Part shown: positions 23,503-35,254 of the stretch, piece by piece | Layout of the letters: every line of letters begins with the position of its first letter | How positions within the stretch are numbered: the first letter of the stretch is position 1 | DNA from: Raineya sp. | GTDB taxonomy: Bacteria; Bacteroidota; Bacteroidia; Cytophagales; Thermonemataceae | Assembly (NCBI GenBank): GCA_025454915.1 | Contig: JALONN010000003.1 | Coordinates: forward strand, 649,164 to 713,163 | Direction of reading: 5' to 3' | Length of the DNA: 64,000 bases | Notes under the pieces: generated by a model | Told to the model about the DNA's origin: nothing | The model's database searches: none | What the model saw: the letters and a program-made list of their open reading frames with translations, nothing else | Position numbers and translations under genes: made by a program

Positions 23503-24418
23503 TCTTTTTATATACCTCATTATTACCATTTTGTATTTTAGTCAAGCTGTTTTTGCTCAGGAATTACAGTTTGAAGTGACTATCAACGACAAACAGGTAG
23601 CTTCTGCACAAGTGGGAACAAGTAACAAAGAAGCTGTTACTGCTCTTCAAAAAAATATTTCAGATTTCTTAAATAACAGAAAATGGACAAATGATAATTA
23701 TGAAGGCAGTGAAAAAATAACTTGTCGTATTCAGATTACACTTGTAAGAGCTGATTTTGCTTCGGGAGTATATGAGACAAATGCTCAAATTCAGGCTTTA
23801 AGACCCGTTTATAATACAAAGTATGAGACTGTTTTATTCAGTTATGTAGACAGAAAATTTAATTTCAATTTTTTGCCTACTCAACCCTTAGACCTCAACT
23901 TCAACGAGAATGTTTATTTCAGTAATTTGAGTTCTTTGTTAGGCTATTATGCATATATTATTTTAGCTCTTGACTATGATTCTTTTGCCAAGGCAGGTGG
24001 CACTCCCATGATTGAAAAAGCATTTATTGTAGCCAACACTGCTCAAAGTGCTGGTGCTGATGGTTGGTCTCAGGGAGATATCAGAGATAGATTTTGGCTT
24101 GTTGAAAACCTACAAAGCCAGCAAATGCTTGCCGTTCGTGAGGCAATGTATAAATATTATAGAAAAGGCTTAGATATTTATCAGGACAAACGCCCTGAAG
24201 CAAGAACAATTACCCTCGATTTGCTCAAAGAAATTGATAAAATAGCTCGTATTAAGCCTAATGCACTACTTTTAAATGTATTTTTTGATGCCAAATTTCA
24301 AGAATTTATCAATATCTTTAAAGATGGTTCACAAGCAGAAAAACAGGAAGCCTATACTCTTTTAGGTCGTTTAGACCCCGCTAGAACAAGTCTTTACTCT
24401 CGAATTATCTCAAATTAA
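23492..24418 (+). CDS. porD: DUF4835 protein, PorD-type type IX secretion protein
   Basis: A protein of 308 residues from ATG 23492, which opens with signal peptide MKNNLFIYLIITILYFSQAVFAQ; an upstream in-frame ATG at 23456 lies inside namZ and is unlikely. The start overlaps the namZ end by 11 bases, implying translational coupling. The sequence matches DUF4835: CRIQITLVRADFASGVYETNAQIQALRPVY, LNFNENVYFSNLSSLLGYYAYIILALDYDSF and GDIRDRFWLVENL. This family is named PorD in type IX secretion. Periplasmic, role in the machine not defined. Confidence 0.85.
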   Translation: MKNNLFIYLIITILYFSQAVFAQELQFEVTINDKQVASAQVGTSNKEAVTALQKNISDFLNNRKWTNDNYEGSEKITCRIQITLVRADFASGVYETNAQIQALRPVYNTKYETVLFSYVDRKFNFNFLPTQPLDLNFNENVYFSNLSSLLGYYAYIILALDYDSFAKAGGTPMIEKAFIVANTAQSAGADGWSQGDIRDRFWLVENLQSQQMLAVREAMYKYYRKGLDIYQDKRPEARTITLDLLKEIDKIARIKPNALLLNVFFDAKFQEFINIFKDGSQAEKQEAYTLLGRLDPARTSLYSRIISN

Positions 24419-24472
24419 AAACCAAAACTGCATTTTTTTAGTTAAATATATAGCCTGCAACACTTAGATTAT

Positions 24473-25360
24473 ATGATAGAACTACCCGTCGTTACATCCG
24501 AAAAAGAACATAAAATAAAAAAACCCAACTGGTTACGTGTAAAATTACCCGTAGGTGCCGAATACGCCAAAGTTCGTAAATTAGTAGATACTTATAAACT
24601 TCATACCATTTGCGAAAGCGGAAATTGCCCCAATATGGGTGAATGTTGGGGAGCTGGTACAGCTACCTTTATGATATTGGGTAATGTTTGTACACGTAGT
24701 TGTACTTTTTGTGCCGTAGCCACAGGAAAGCCCAATGAATATGACCAAGATGAGCCTCGCAGAGTAGCTGAAGCTATCAAACTGATGGAGGTAAAACATG
24801 CTGTTATCACTTCTGTAAACAGAGATGAACTTAAAGACAGAGGTGCTTTCATTTGGCATGAAACCGTAAGACTTACCAAAGAATTAAGCCCTGAAACAAC
24901 CATCGAAACGCTTATTCCAGATGTAAAAAGCAACTGGGAAGCTCTCTATACCATGATTTCTCCAGGACAAGAAGTGGTTTCTCATAACATGGAAACTGTA
25001 AAGAGCCTTTACAGACGTGTACGCCCACAAGCCCGTTACGAAAGAAGTCTTGAACAAATTAAACTTACCAAAGAATATGGTAAACGTACCAAATCAGGTA
25101 TTATGTTAGGATTAGGTGAAACCAAAGAAGAAGTCTATGAAGCAATGGATGATTTGGTAAAAAATGGCTTGGACATTCTGACTCTGGGGCAGTACCTACA
25201 ACCTACAAAAATGCACCTAGAAGTCGCTGAATATATCCATCCTGACCTATTTGAGCATTATAAAGAAGAAGGCTTAAAACGTGGCTTAAAATATGTAGAA
25301 TCAGGTCCACTTGTAAGATCATCTTATCATGCCGAAAAACATGTGAATGTACCTATTTAA
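24473..25360 (+). CDS. lipA: Lipoyl synthase
   Basis: A 295-residue radical-SAM enzyme that inserts two sulfurs into octanoyl groups on lipoyl domains. The auxiliary cluster cysteines are C47, C52 and C58 ([14 protein letters not shown]), and the radical-SAM motif is C73-x3-C77-x2-C80 (CTRSCTFC). The closing RSSYHAEKH supplies the conserved serine ligand. It acts in the cytosol. 54 bases separate it from porD, so cotranscription is possible but not required. Confidence 0.96.
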   Translation: MIELPVVTSEKEHKIKKPNWLRVKLPVGAEYAKVRKLVDTYKLHTICESGNCPNMGECWGAGTATFMILGNVCTRSCTFCAVATGKPNEYDQDEPRRVAEAIKLMEVKHAVITSVNRDELKDRGAFIWHETVRLTKELSPETTIETLIPDVKSNWEALYTMISPGQEVVSHNMETVKSLYRRVRPQARYERSLEQIKLTKEYGKRTKSGIMLGLGETKEEVYEAMDDLVKNGLDILTLGQYLQPTKMHLEVAEYIHPDLFEHYKEEGLKRGLKYVESGPLVRSSYHAEKHVNVPI

Positions 25361-25484
25361 AGTTATATAATCATGTAATTAAAAATCTCTTGTGGTGAAA
25401 TATTCCTCAAATGAAATAAATTTATTTGTGAGTTTGTTTAAAAATAATTCCATCATCTTATTTCTACAAAAAGAGCGTTGGACT

Positions 25485-25572
25485 GAAAATTCAGCGAGGG
25501 TGGGCAGGCTTTGAGCGTGGAAGCATTGAATTTTCTTGATTTTTTGATTCTTTTGTATCAAGACAAAAGAAT
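25485..25572. repeat. Two adjacent hairpins with GC-rich centre, repeat-like
   Basis: GAAAATTCA (25485-25493) pairs with TGAATTTTC (25527-25535) around a 33-base GC-rich segment. Next, ATTCTTTTGT (25547-25556) pairs with ACAAAAGAAT (25563-25572) with a 6-base loop. The block stands out in composition and resembles repeated intergenic elements seen in other Bacteroidota; only one copy is seen here. Confidence 0.4.
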
Positions 25573-25670
25573 AGTAAACTTAAACTAAAATTTGCATAAA
25601 ATATACTTCTTTTTTAAACAAGAATAATAAGATTTAAACACCCTCTGAAGTTTAAAAAAAATCCAACCAT

Positions 25671-25698
25671 AAAAAAAGCCCCTATTTCTAGGGGCTTT
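25671..25698 (-). terminator. Terminator of the rpoBC operon
   Basis: AAAGCCCCTA (25675-25684) pairs with TAGGGGCTTT (25689-25698) with a TTTC loop. On the minus strand the stem runs into seven T (25671-25677), 6 bases after rpoC. Confidence 0.92.
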
Positions 25699-25703
25699 CT
25701 ATT

Positions 25704-28700
25704 TTATTTTACTTTTTCTTTCTTAGTTCTACGTTTCGCAGGTGTCATATCATCTTGCTCTTCTTTAGACTGTGTCATCAGTTTCTGATAATGTCTAAAG
25801 CCTGTACCAGCAGGGACTAAGTGACCTACAATTACGTTTTCTTTCAAGCCTAACAAGTCATCCATTTTGCCACGGATAGCTGCTTCACTCAACACTTTAG
25901 TCGTTTCTTGGAACGATGCAGCAGAGATAAAGCTATCAGTATCCAATGATGCTTGTGTAATACCTTGTAGTGTAGGTTGAGAAACAGCAGGCTGAGCATC
26001 ACGAACTTTTACAAGTTTTTTGTCTTGTCTGCGTAAAGATGAATTCTCATCTCTTAGCTCACGAGCTGTAACAGGTTGTCCTAATTTGAAACGTGTTGAA
26101 TCTCCTGTTTCTTCTACAATCTTAAGTTCCATCACACGGTCATTTTCTCTACGGAATGCCCATTTATCAACCACCTGACCAGGCAAGAAGTCTGTATCAC
26201 CTGCATCAATCACTTCTACCTTCTGCATCATCTGGCGTACGATTACCTCAATGTGTTTGTCATTGATTTTTACACCTTGCAGACGATAAACTTCTTGAAT
26301 TTCGTTTACAAGATACTCTTGTACAGCAGTTGGTCCTTTGATAGATAAAATATCATTTGGTGTAATTGCACCATCAGAAAGAGGCATACCTGCTCTTACA
26401 AAGTCTCCATCTTGTACCAAAATGTGCTTAGAAAGAGGTACCATATATTTTTTGATTACCCCATCTTTCGATTCAATGATAATTTCTCTGTTACCACGTT
26501 TTACAGTTCCGTATGTTACTACCCCATCAATAGCACTTACAATTGCAGGATTTGATGGATTACGAGCTTCAAACAATTCTGTTACACGAGGCAAACCACC
26601 TGTAATATCTCTTGTTTTTCCAATTGCTCTTGGTAATTTAGCAAGTACCTGACCAGCCTTAATTGTTTTACCAGCCTCAACTGCCAAACGAGCACCCACA
26701 GGGATATTATATATTCTCTCCTCGCCAGTTTTCGTTTTTACGATGATAGCAGGGTTTTTAGTTTTATCTTTAGTATCAATAATAACTTTTTCACGGAAAC
26801 CAGTCTGTTCGTCAGCCTCTTCTTTGTAGGTAATACCTTCTTCAACAGCATCATATTCTACCACCCCGTCAATTTCAGACAAGATAACGGCATTATAAGG
26901 GTCCCACTCACAAAGTACATGTCCTTTTTCTACAGTTTCTCCTGTTTTTACTTTTAAGAAAGCACCATAAGGCATGTGATTAGAAATCAACACTTTACCA
27001 GTTTTAGGCTCTACTACTTTTACTTCAGAAGAACGAGTAATAACTATTTCGATAGGGTTACCGTCATTATCAGTTGATTTTACAGTTCTTAAGTTCTCAA
27101 AATCAATTTGACCAGCAAATTTAGCTTTCACAGATGCATCAACAGCAATGTTAGACGCCGCTCCACCCACGTGGAATGTACGGAGAGTAAGCTGTGTACC
27201 TGGTTCACCAATAGATTGAGCAGCAATAACTCCCAATGCTTCCCCTGTATCTACAATTCTGCCTGTTGCTAAATTTCTACCATAACATTTCTTACAAATA
27301 CCTCTACGAGTTTCGCAAGTAAGTACTGAACGTATTTCAACTTCCTCAATACTTGTTTGGTCAATACGTTCTGCAATAGCTTCTGTAATTTCTTCTCCAG
27401 ATGCTACAATCAACTCTTCTGTAAGAGGGTCATATACATCATGCAACGAAACTCTACCCAAGATACGTTCTGCCAAAGGTTCTACGATGTCCTCGTTATC
27501 TTTAAGAGCAGAAACTGTTATACCACGTAATGTACCACAATCATCTTCTGTAACAATCACATCCTGAGCAACATCCACCAAACGACGAGTTAAGTAACCA
27601 GCATCAGCTGTTTTCAAAGCTGTATCAGCCAGACCTTTTCTAGCACCGTGTGTAGAGATAAAGTATTCTAGAACGTCCAAACCTTCTTTAAAGTTAGAAA
27701 GAATAGGGTTTTCGATAATTTCACCTACAGAACCTTGTACGTTTTTCTGAGGTTTTGCCATCAGACCACGCATACCACCCAACTGACGAATTTGTTCTTT
27801 AGAACCTCTCGCTCCTGAATCCATCATCATGAATACTGAGTTGAATCCGTCTTTATCGCTAGTCATATCAGCAATCAACTTGGCTGTCAATTTACTATTG
27901 ATTTTAGTCCAAGTATCAATTACCTGATTGTAACGTTCGTTGTCTGTGATGAATCCCATCATATAGTTTTGATGGATTTCTTCTATCTCTTCTTTCGCTT
28001 TGCTAATTAGTTTATCTTTATCATCTGGAATTAAGATGTCATTCAAACCAATTGATAAACCACCTCTATAAGCAGACTGGAATCCTAAATCTTTAATATC
28101 ATCTAAGAATTTAGCAGCTTTTGCCATACCAGCACTCTTAAATACAGTACCAATAGCCTGCTGAATTTTCTTCTTAGTTAATAATTCATTGATGAATCCT
28201 ACTTCTTCAGGAACACATCTGTGATTGAAAATAACTCTACCAGCTACAGTTTCAATAATTTTCTCAACAAGCTCCTCTCCTTCACGTATTTTTGTTTTTA
28301 CTTTGATATTTGCATGTTTAGAAAGTCTTCCTTCATCAATAGCAATCACAACCTCTTCTGCACTGTAGAATGTTCTTCCTTCTCCTAAATCGCCTTTTCT
28401 ACCTTTTGTAATGTAGTACAAGCCCAATACCATGTCCTGAGAAGGTACAGTAATAGGAGCACCATTGGCAGGGTTTAAGATGTTATGAGATGCAAGCATT
28501 AACATTGAAGCCTCTAGAATGGCTTCTTGTCCTAATGGAACGTGAACAGCCATCTGGTCACCGTCAAAGTCAGCGTTGAAAGCTGTACAAACTAAAGGGT
28601 GTAATTGGATAGCTTTTCCTTCAATTAGTTTAGGTTGGAATGCCTGAATACCCAAACGGTGTAGAGTTGGAGCTCTGTTCAAAAGGATTGGATGTCCTTT

Positions 28701-30044
28701 CAATACGTTTTCCAAAATATCCCAAACTACAGGGTCTTTTCTATCTACAATTTTCTTGGCTGATTTTACTGTTTTTACGATACCTCTTTCAATCAGTTTT
28801 CTGATAATGAATGGTTTGAACAATTCAGCAGCCATATCTTTAGGCAAACCACACTCATGTAGTTTCAATTCAGGACCTACCACGATAACTGAACGACCAG
28901 AGTAGTCTACACGTTTACCTAATAAGTTCTGACGGAAACGTCCTTGTTTACCTTTCAACATATCAGAAAGTGATTTCAAGGCTCTATTACCATCTGCACG
29001 AACAGCATTCACTTTACGAGAGTTATCAAATAAGCTATCTACAGCTTCTTGTAACATACGTTTTTCGTTACGTAAGATAACTTCAGGAGCTTTGATTTCA
29101 ATCAAACGCTTCAAACGATTGTTACGAATGATTACTCTTCTATACAAATCGTTCAAATCTGACGTAGCAAAACGACCACCATCCAAAGGTACAAGAGGAC
29201 GTAACTCTGGTGGAATTACAGGTACCATACGGATAACCATCCACTCAGGTTTGTTTTCTATTTTAGACTCTTGGAATGCACGAACAACTTTCAAACGTTT
29301 TAAAGCTTCCGCTTTACGTTGTTGAGAGTTATCAGTTGCAGCTTGGTGACGAAGATCGTAAGCCAATTTGTCTAAGCCAGTAGGACTTAGAGGTAATTCA
29401 TTACCCTGAGCATCTTTTTCTCTTTCTGAAAGGCGTTTTAAAAGCATTTCTAAAGCCTCAGCACCCATCTTAGCAATGAACTTGTTAGCGTCTTCATCAG
29501 GTAATAATTGGTTTTCTCTAGGAAGTTTATCCAAGATATCCAAATATTCATCTTCTGTTAAGAAATCCAAATATCCACTACCATTACGGTTTTCTTCAGC
29601 AACTACACCCGGCTGGATAACTACATAACGCTCATAGTAAATAACTTGGTCTAATTTTTTGGTAGGTAAACCTAACAGATATCCAATTTTATTAGGTAAA
29701 GAACGGAAATACCAAATATGAGCAACAGGCACAACCAATTCGATGTGTCCCATACGCTCTCTACGAACTTTTTTCTCTGTAACTTCTACACCACAACGGT
29801 CGCAGATGATTCCTTTATAACGAATACGTTTATATTTTCCACAATGACACTCATAATCCTTCACAGGTCCGAAAATTCTTTCACAGAACAAACCACCCAT
29901 CTCAGGCTTGTAGGTTCGGTAGTTTATGGTTTCAGGCTGAGTTACCTCACCATAAGAACTTTCCAAAATAGACTCTGGCGATGCCAAACTGATAGTGATT
30001 GAGTTAAAATCACTGGAAAGTTTTTTGCTTTTTTTGAAAGACAT
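25704..30044 (-). CDS. rpoC: RNA polymerase beta' subunit
   Basis: A 1446-residue beta' subunit. It has the N-terminal zinc ribbon [20 protein letters not shown] and the catalytic NADFDGDQ at 490-497, with three magnesium-binding aspartates (492, 494, 496). The second zinc site ([13 protein letters not shown]), trigger-loop region and the C-terminal lysine-rich tail end in KKEKVK. Length is typical for Bacteroidota. It is the last gene of the secE-to-rpoC operon, 107 bases after rpoB, with a clear terminator. Confidence 0.99.
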   Translation of the reverse strand: MSFKKSKKLSSDFNSITISLASPESILESSYGEVTQPETINYRTYKPEMGGLFCERIFGPVKDYECHCGKYKRIRYKGIICDRCGVEVTEKKVRRERMGHIELVVPVAHIWYFRSLPNKIGYLLGLPTKKLDQVIYYERYVVIQPGVVAEENRNGSGYLDFLTEDEYLDILDKLPRENQLLPDEDANKFIAKMGAEALEMLLKRLSEREKDAQGNELPLSPTGLDKLAYDLRHQAATDNSQQRKAEALKRLKVVRAFQESKIENKPEWMVIRMVPVIPPELRPLVPLDGGRFATSDLNDLYRRVIIRNNRLKRLIEIKAPEVILRNEKRMLQEAVDSLFDNSRKVNAVRADGNRALKSLSDMLKGKQGRFRQNLLGKRVDYSGRSVIVVGPELKLHECGLPKDMAAELFKPFIIRKLIERGIVKTVKSAKKIVDRKDPVVWDILENVLKGHPILLNRAPTLHRLGIQAFQPKLIEGKAIQLHPLVCTAFNADFDGDQMAVHVPLGQEAILEASMLMLASHNILNPANGAPITVPSQDMVLGLYYITKGRKGDLGEGRTFYSAEEVVIAIDEGRLSKHANIKVKTKIREGEELVEKIIETVAGRVIFNHRCVPEEVGFINELLTKKKIQQAIGTVFKSAGMAKAAKFLDDIKDLGFQSAYRGGLSIGLNDILIPDDKDKLISKAKEEIEEIHQNYMMGFITDNERYNQVIDTWTKINSKLTAKLIADMTSDKDGFNSVFMMMDSGARGSKEQIRQLGGMRGLMAKPQKNVQGSVGEIIENPILSNFKEGLDVLEYFISTHGARKGLADTALKTADAGYLTRRLVDVAQDVIVTEDDCGTLRGITVSALKDNEDIVEPLAERILGRVSLHDVYDPLTEELIVASGEEITEAIAERIDQTSIEEVEIRSVLTCETRRGICKKCYGRNLATGRIVDTGEALGVIAAQSIGEPGTQLTLRTFHVGGAASNIAVDASVKAKFAGQIDFENLRTVKSTDNDGNPIEIVITRSSEVKVVEPKTGKVLISNHMPYGAFLKVKTGETVEKGHVLCEWDPYNAVILSEIDGVVEYDAVEEGITYKEEADEQTGFREKVIIDTKDKTKNPAIIVKTKTGEERIYNIPVGARLAVEAGKTIKAGQVLAKLPRAIGKTRDITGGLPRVTELFEARNPSNPAIVSAIDGVVTYGTVKRGNREIIIESKDGVIKKYMVPLSKHILVQDGDFVRAGMPLSDGAITPNDILSIKGPTAVQEYLVNEIQEVYRLQGVKINDKHIEVIVRQMMQKVEVIDAGDTDFLPGQVVDKWAFRRENDRVMELKIVEETGDSTRFKLGQPVTARELRDENSSLRRQDKKLVKVRDAQPAVSQPTLQGITQASLDTDSFISAASFQETTKVLSEAAIRGKMDDLLGLKENVIVGHLVPAGTGFRHYQKLMTQSKEEQDDMTPAKRRTKKEKVK

Positions 30045-30151
30045 AGATTTATTTTTTAGCTTTTAACCTAAAATGCTTTATTCAAATGGCTTAGCGAACT
30101 AAGCGAGTTTAACATGCCCAGTTTTTAAAGCTGAGCATGTAATAGATATTC

Positions 30152-33100
30152 TTAAGTAAGGGTAATCTCTAGAGCCAAACCTCTCAATTCATGTACAAGT
30201 ACATTGAATGATTCAGGGATATTGGGTTTAGGTAACAACTCTCCTTTCACAATAGCCTCATAAGTTTTTGCTCTACCAATTACATCATCAGACTTCACTG
30301 TCAGGATTTCTTGTAAGATATGAGCTGCTCCAAACGCTTCAAGAGCCCAAACCTCCATTTCACCAAAACGCTGACCACCAAATTGAGCTTTACCACCCAA
30401 AGGCTGTTGAGTAATGAGTGAGTATGGTCCGATAGAACGAGCGTGCATCTTGTCATCTACTAAGTGTCCTAGTTTCAACATGTAGATAACCCCTACTGTT
30501 ACAGGCTGATCAAATTTCTCACCTGTCAAACCATCATACAATTCAGTTCTACCAAATGCAGGAATATTAGCTTCTTTAATCTCGTTGATTACTTCTTCTT
30601 CACTTGCACCATCAAAGATAGGAGTAGCATATTTTCTACCAAGTTTCAAACCTGCCCATCCTAAAATGGTTTCATAAATCTGACCAATGTTCATACGAGA
30701 AGGTACACCAAGAGGGTTCAATACGATATCCACAGGCGTTCCGTTTTCTAAGAATGGCATATCTTCTTCACGTACAATACGAGCTACAACCCCTTTGTTA
30801 CCGTGACGACCAGCCATTTTATCCCCTACTTTCAACTTACGTTTTTTAGCAATGTAAACTTTAGCAAGTTTTACAATACCTGTAGGCAATTCGTCTCCAA
30901 CTTCCATTGCAAAACGCTCTCTCTTGAAACGACCAGAAATTTCATTGCGTTTTTTGAGGTAGTTTTTCACTAATTCAATAATCAACCCATTTGTCTTATC
31001 ATCAGTAGTCCAGTTTTCTAAAACTACATCAGCAATCAAGTTTACTTCTTCAGGGATGTTGTAAGCACTTTCATCTCTGTAAGGGTTTTTGTCAGCAAAC
31101 AAGTTTTTATCAATATTTGACTTATTGAATTTTGTTCCTTTAGAAATTAACTCATCACCAAATTTATGACGAACACCTTGAGAAACTTTGCTATCTAGCA
31201 ATTCGGTCATTTTAGAAATTACCTCACTGCGTAAATCTGTAAGTTCTTTACCATAGTTTTTCATCAAAGTTTTTACGTCATCTTTCGATTTCTTACGTAA
31301 ATCTTTGTCTTTCTTAGGTCTAGAGAATAATTTGGTATCAATTACCACACCTTTAATAGATGGAGGTACACGTAAAGAAGCATCTTTCACGTCACCAGCT
31401 TTATCTCCAAAGATTGCTCTTAAAAGTTTCTCTTCTGGTGTAGGGTCAGTTTCTCCTTTAGGGGTAATTTTACCAATTAAGATATCCCCTTCTTTTACTT
31501 CTGTACCTGTACGAACAATACCATTTTCATCAAGGTTTCTTACAGCTTCTTCACTTACATTAGGGATTTCAGATGTTAATTCTTCCTCACCACGTTTTGT
31601 ATCACGTACTTCCAATTCATACTCTTCAATATGGATAGAAGTAAACCAGTCTTCACGAACAACTTTCTCAGAAATTACAATCGCATCCTCAAAGTTATAT
31701 CCTTGCCAAGGCATGAACGCAACCATCAAGTTTCTTCCAAGAGCTAATTCACCATCGTTGGTTGCATACCCCTCACAAAGAGGCTGTCCTTTTTTCACAA
31801 TTTCACCTTTCTTCACAAGAGGAACCAAATTGATACAAGTATCTTGGTTAGTTCTTCTAAATTTGGTTAATTGATAAGTTCTTGTATTTCCTTCAAAAGA
31901 AACTAGTAATTCATCTTCATTATATTCGTAACGGATTACGATTTTGTTAGCATCTACATAATCTACAATACCATCTTTTTCCGCTAGAATTAGCGTTCTT
32001 GAGTCTAATGCTACTCTTTTCTCTAAACCAGTACCCACAATAGGCGATTCTGGTTTCAATAAAGGTACTGCTTGACGTTGCATGTTTGAACCCATCAAAG
32101 CACGGTTTGCATCATCGTGTTCTAAGAATGGAATCAAAGATGCTGCAACAGATACAATCTGATTAGGAGCTATATCCATATAGGCTACTTCTTCTGGAGA
32201 TACCAATGGGAAGTCACCCTCAAAACGTACTTTTACTGCATCCACTAAAAATTTGCCATTAGCATCTATTTTAGCATTTGCTTGGGCAATATGTTGTCCA
32301 TCCTCTTCCTCAGCCGATAAGAACGTCATATCTCCCATATTTATTTTTCCATCTGTTACCTTAAAATAAGGTGTTTCGATGAAGCCCATTGAATTGATTT
32401 TTGCATGCACACAAAGTGATGAAATCAAACCAATGTTTGGACCTTCAGGAGTTTCAATAGTACATAAACGACCATAGTGTGTATAGTGAACGTCACGAAC
32501 CTCGAAACCAGCTCTTTCACGAGAGAGACCACCAGGACCAAGTGCCGACATTCTTCTCTTGTGTGTAATTTCAGCAAGAGGGTTGGTCTGATCCATGAAT
32601 TGAGATAACTGGTTTGTACCAAAGAATGAGTTAATCACAGAAGAAAGTGTTCTTGCATTAATCAAATCTACTGGTTTGAAATCTTCATTATCTCTTACGT
32701 TCATTCTTTCTTTTATAGTACGAGCCATACGAGCAAGACCCACACCAAATTGAGCATATAATTGCTCTCCTACTGTACGAACACGACGATTTGACAAGTG
32801 GTCAATATCATCAACAACAGCTTTGGAGTTAATCAATCCTATCAAATATTTTACGATACTAATGATGTCCTCACGTGTAAGTACACGAGTATCCATACTA
32901 ATATCTAAGCTCAATTTTTTATTCATTCTGTATCTTCCTACATCACCTAAATCGTAACGTTTATCTGAGAAGAATAAGTTTTGAATAATATCACGAGCGG
33001 TTTGTTCATCAGGAGCCTCTGTGTTACGCAACTGACGATAGATTTGCTCAACAGCCTCTTTTTCAGAGTTTGAGTTATCTTTTTGTAAAGTATTATATAT

Positions 33101-34006
33101 AATTTGGTAATCTGCGATGTTAATATCTTCTCTGTGTACAATAATAGAAGTAACATTAGCATCAACGATTACATCAATATCTTCTTCTCTAATAAATGAA
33201 TCACGCTCTAAAAGGACTTCATTACGATCGATTGATACTACTTCACCAGTATCTTCATCTACGAAATCTTCTGTCCAAGTACGCAATACACGAGCAGCTA
33301 AACGTCTTCCAACAGCTTTTTTCAGATTTTTAGGGTTTACTGCTATTTCTTCAGATAATTCAAATATATCAAGAATTTCCTTGTCTGTTCCAAAACCAAT
33401 TGCTCTAAGCAAAGTAGTTACTGGAAACTTCTTTTTACGATCGATGTAAGCATACATTACGTTGTTTACGTCTGTTGCAAACTCTATCCAAGAGCCTTTA
33501 AAAGGAATAATTCTAGCTGAATATAATTTTGTACCGTTGGTATGTTTGCTCATTGCAAAGAACACCCCAGGTGAACGGTGTAACTGAGAAACAATTACCC
33601 TTTCAGCACCATTGATAATGAAAGAGCCTTTTTCAGTCATGTAAGGAATATTTCCTAAGAAAACTTCTTGCTCAATTGTTTGGAATTCTTCATTGTCTTC
33701 GTCATTGCAAGAGAGCCTTAATTTTGCCTTCAATGGAACAGAATAAGTAAGCCCCCTATCAATACACTCTTCTATTGAATATTTGGGAGGATCTATGGTG
33801 TAATCTATGAAATCCAGTACAAAGTTTTCACGGGAATCGCTGATAGGGAAATTCTCCATAAATACCTTATAAAGCCCCTCTTTTGCACGATTTTCGGCAG
33901 GGGTTTCTAACTGGAAGAAATCTTGGAAAGATTGTAACTGAATATCAAGAAAATCTGGATAATCCACAATGTTCTTAACGGAAGCGAAACTAATTCTCTC
34001 AGCCAT
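30152..34006 (-). CDS. rpoB: RNA polymerase beta subunit
   Basis: A 1284-residue beta subunit of RNA polymerase. The rifampicin pocket ([29 protein letters not shown]) has the wild-type residues at the positions that correspond to E. coli D516, H526 and S531, so target-site resistance is not predicted. The [16 protein letters not shown] segment and the C-terminal LRGLALE module are intact. It lies 252 bases downstream of rplL, and the spacer holds competing hairpins. Confidence 0.99.
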   Translation of the reverse strand: MAERISFASVKNIVDYPDFLDIQLQSFQDFFQLETPAENRAKEGLYKVFMENFPISDSRENFVLDFIDYTIDPPKYSIEECIDRGLTYSVPLKAKLRLSCNDEDNEEFQTIEQEVFLGNIPYMTEKGSFIINGAERVIVSQLHRSPGVFFAMSKHTNGTKLYSARIIPFKGSWIEFATDVNNVMYAYIDRKKKFPVTTLLRAIGFGTDKEILDIFELSEEIAVNPKNLKKAVGRRLAARVLRTWTEDFVDEDTGEVVSIDRNEVLLERDSFIREEDIDVIVDANVTSIIVHREDINIADYQIIYNTLQKDNSNSEKEAVEQIYRQLRNTEAPDEQTARDIIQNLFFSDKRYDLGDVGRYRMNKKLSLDISMDTRVLTREDIISIVKYLIGLINSKAVVDDIDHLSNRRVRTVGEQLYAQFGVGLARMARTIKERMNVRDNEDFKPVDLINARTLSSVINSFFGTNQLSQFMDQTNPLAEITHKRRMSALGPGGLSRERAGFEVRDVHYTHYGRLCTIETPEGPNIGLISSLCVHAKINSMGFIETPYFKVTDGKINMGDMTFLSAEEEDGQHIAQANAKIDANGKFLVDAVKVRFEGDFPLVSPEEVAYMDIAPNQIVSVAASLIPFLEHDDANRALMGSNMQRQAVPLLKPESPIVGTGLEKRVALDSRTLILAEKDGIVDYVDANKIVIRYEYNEDELLVSFEGNTRTYQLTKFRRTNQDTCINLVPLVKKGEIVKKGQPLCEGYATNDGELALGRNLMVAFMPWQGYNFEDAIVISEKVVREDWFTSIHIEEYELEVRDTKRGEEELTSEIPNVSEEAVRNLDENGIVRTGTEVKEGDILIGKITPKGETDPTPEEKLLRAIFGDKAGDVKDASLRVPPSIKGVVIDTKLFSRPKKDKDLRKKSKDDVKTLMKNYGKELTDLRSEVISKMTELLDSKVSQGVRHKFGDELISKGTKFNKSNIDKNLFADKNPYRDESAYNIPEEVNLIADVVLENWTTDDKTNGLIIELVKNYLKKRNEISGRFKRERFAMEVGDELPTGIVKLAKVYIAKKRKLKVGDKMAGRHGNKGVVARIVREEDMPFLENGTPVDIVLNPLGVPSRMNIGQIYETILGWAGLKLGRKYATPIFDGASEEEVINEIKEANIPAFGRTELYDGLTGEKFDQPVTVGVIYMLKLGHLVDDKMHARSIGPYSLITQQPLGGKAQFGGQRFGEMEVWALEAFGAAHILQEILTVKSDDVIGRAKTYEAIVKGELLPKPNIPESFNVLVHELRGLALEITLT

Positions 34007-34061
34007 TTTTGGAAGGTTTTGGTTTATTTTTTCTGAAAAACTTCAGAAATGTTATGATACT

Positions 34062-34127
34062 AAAACCTGACAAAGTCATTGATTAAAATAATTTTTATTT
34101 TAGCAATTTTAGACTTCTATCAGGTTT
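34062..34127. repeat. Inverted repeat AAACCTGA...TCAGGTTT in rpoB leader
   Basis: AAAACCTGA (34062-34070) and TCAGGTTT (34120-34127) form 8-bp inverted arms about 50 bases apart, within the rplL-rpoB spacer. The arms and an internal ATTGATTAA (34078-34086) are reminiscent of the interspersed repeats at 4.0 and 21.1 kb, but the similarity is weak. Confidence 0.35.
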
Positions 34128-34170
34128 CATATAATGTATAATGTTTAGTCTAATTTAGTTATGGGCATTT

Positions 34171-34241
34171 ATTGCCACAAACGGCAATAGACCTGAAATT
34201 CAAAAAGCGTCTATTAGCTCCGAATTTCAGGTCTCATTGCC
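34171..34241 (-). promoter_or_regulatory. Competing hairpins in the rplL-rpoB spacer (possible attenuator)
   Basis: In mRNA order, GGCAAT (34236-34241) and AGACCTGAAATTC (34222-34234) pair with GAATTTCAGGTCT (34189-34201) and ATTGCC (34183-34188), making a 13-bp stem extended by 6 bp past one bulge. The ATTGCC part can instead pair with GGCAAT (34171-34176) just downstream over a 6-base loop. The two pairings exclude each other. The element starts 18 bases past the rplL stop, where other bacteria have an attenuator or RNase III site. Confidence 0.55.
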
Positions 34242-34258
34242 TAGCAAATGAGTGTAGA

Positions 34259-34633
34259 TTACTTCACTTCTACTTCTGCACCAGCTTCAGTAAGTTGCTT
34301 TCTCAAAGCTTCAGCTTCGTCTTTGCTTACACCTTCTTTGATAGACTTAGGAGCACCATCAACTACAGCTTTAGCTTCAGTAAGAGGAAGACCTGTTAAA
34401 TCTTTAACTAATTTCACTACGTTTAATTTGTTAGCACCAGCTGACTTTAAGATTACATCAAAAGATGTTTTCTCAGCTACTGCATTACCTTCAGCAGCAG
34501 GACCCGCCATCATTACAGGAGCAGCAGCAGCAGGCTCGATACCATACTCGTCTTTCAAAATTTTAGCAAGCTCACTCACTTCTTTTACAGTCAAGTTCAC
34601 TAATTGTTCAGCGAATGCTTTTAAATCTGCCAT
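34259..34633 (-). CDS. rplL: Ribosomal protein L7/L12
   Basis: A 124-residue stalk protein: N-terminal dimerisation helices (1-30), an A/P-rich hinge (about 35-50) and a C-terminal factor-binding domain with [36 protein letters not shown]. It recruits translation factors to the ribosome. It follows rplJ in the operon by 84 bases, and a strong structured spacer separates it from rpoB, which may adjust the ratio of ribosomal proteins to polymerase. Confidence 0.98.
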   Translation of the reverse strand: MADLKAFAEQLVNLTVKEVSELAKILKDEYGIEPAAAAPVMMAGPAAEGNAVAEKTSFDVILKSAGANKLNVVKLVKDLTGLPLTEAKAVVDGAPKSIKEGVSKDEAEALRKQLTEAGAEVEVK

Positions 34634-34717
34634 TGTTGTATAAGTTTTGAAAATTAAAAACTAAATTTAAAATAAAAAGGGTTTGTTTTGTGATACAAAT
34701 CAATTTTGTATCTGAAA

Positions 34718-35254
34718 TTATGATTTTTTCTCTTCCAAAGTTTGAAGAATACCAGCGATTTTGCTTCCCTGACCTTGCAAACCAGAAATAACATTCTGTG
34801 CAGGTGCTTGTAACGCTCCGATGATATCGCCAATTAATTCAAATTTGGACTTAAGATTCGCAAGTGTATCTAATTGGGTATTTCCAATAAATAAACCTGT
34901 ATCGATTGATGCACCTTTCAAGATAGGTTTATCAGTATTATTCTTCTTTCTGAAGTCTTTGATAAGTTTAGCAGGTTTGTTGCCAGTTTCCGTAGCAAAC
35001 ATAATTCCTGAATAACCTTTCAATACCTTTTCAGAAACGAATGGAGAATAATCTGCATCCAAGCTTTCTAAAGCTTTCTTGATCAATGTATTTTTTACAA
35101 CTCTATATTCGATGTCTGCGTTGAAGCAAGTTCTACGCAAATCGTTATCTTGAGCCACTGAAAATCCACTTGCATCAACGATATAAAAATAAGGGGTTTG
35201 AGCAAATTTTTGCTTTAATTCCTCAATGATGACTGTTTTTTCTTCTCTTGTCAT
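34718..35254 (-). CDS. rplJ: Ribosomal protein L10
   Basis: A 178-residue L10, the base of the ribosomal stalk that binds L7/L12 dimers. N-terminal [35 protein letters not shown] and the conserved RVVKNTLIKKAL segment are present, and the C-terminal helix (about 150-178) is the L7/L12 binding arm. The start overlaps the rplA stop by one base, so translation of the two is probably coupled, leaving no room for a separate L10 leader. Confidence 0.98.
   Translation of the reverse strand: MTREEKTVIIEELKQKFAQTPYFYIVDASGFSVAQDNDLRRTCFNADIEYRVVKNTLIKKALESLDADYSPFVSEKVLKGYSGIMFATETGNKPAKLIKDFRKKNNTDKPILKGASIDTGLFIGNTQLDTLANLKSKFELIGDIIGALQAPAQNVISGLQGQGSKIAGILQTLEEKKS

Larger units (their letters stand above)
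25361..25703. other. Intergenic 343-base gap between lipA and rpoC
   Basis: No convincing gene is present. It holds a structured, locally GC-rich element (25485-25572) and the rpoC terminator (25671-25698). A short antisense frame at 25379-25561 has no coding character. Confidence 0.6.

Noticed and set aside
25379..25561. Minus-strand frame of 60 codons between lipA and rpoC
   Set aside because: It runs through the double-hairpin element, has no known motif and no upstream signals.
31305..31874. Plus-strand open frame of 189 codons
   Set aside because: It lies antisense to rpoB, whose minus-strand frame is unmistakable; the antisense protein is serine/threonine-rich, a typical shadow.
30152..34006. 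Possible rifampicin-resistance substitutions in RpoB
   Set aside because: The residues at the classical resistance positions are wild type.
34248..34643. Plus-strand open frame of 131 codons over rplL
   Set aside because: It is the antisense reading of the A/V/K-rich rplL gene; no independent support.
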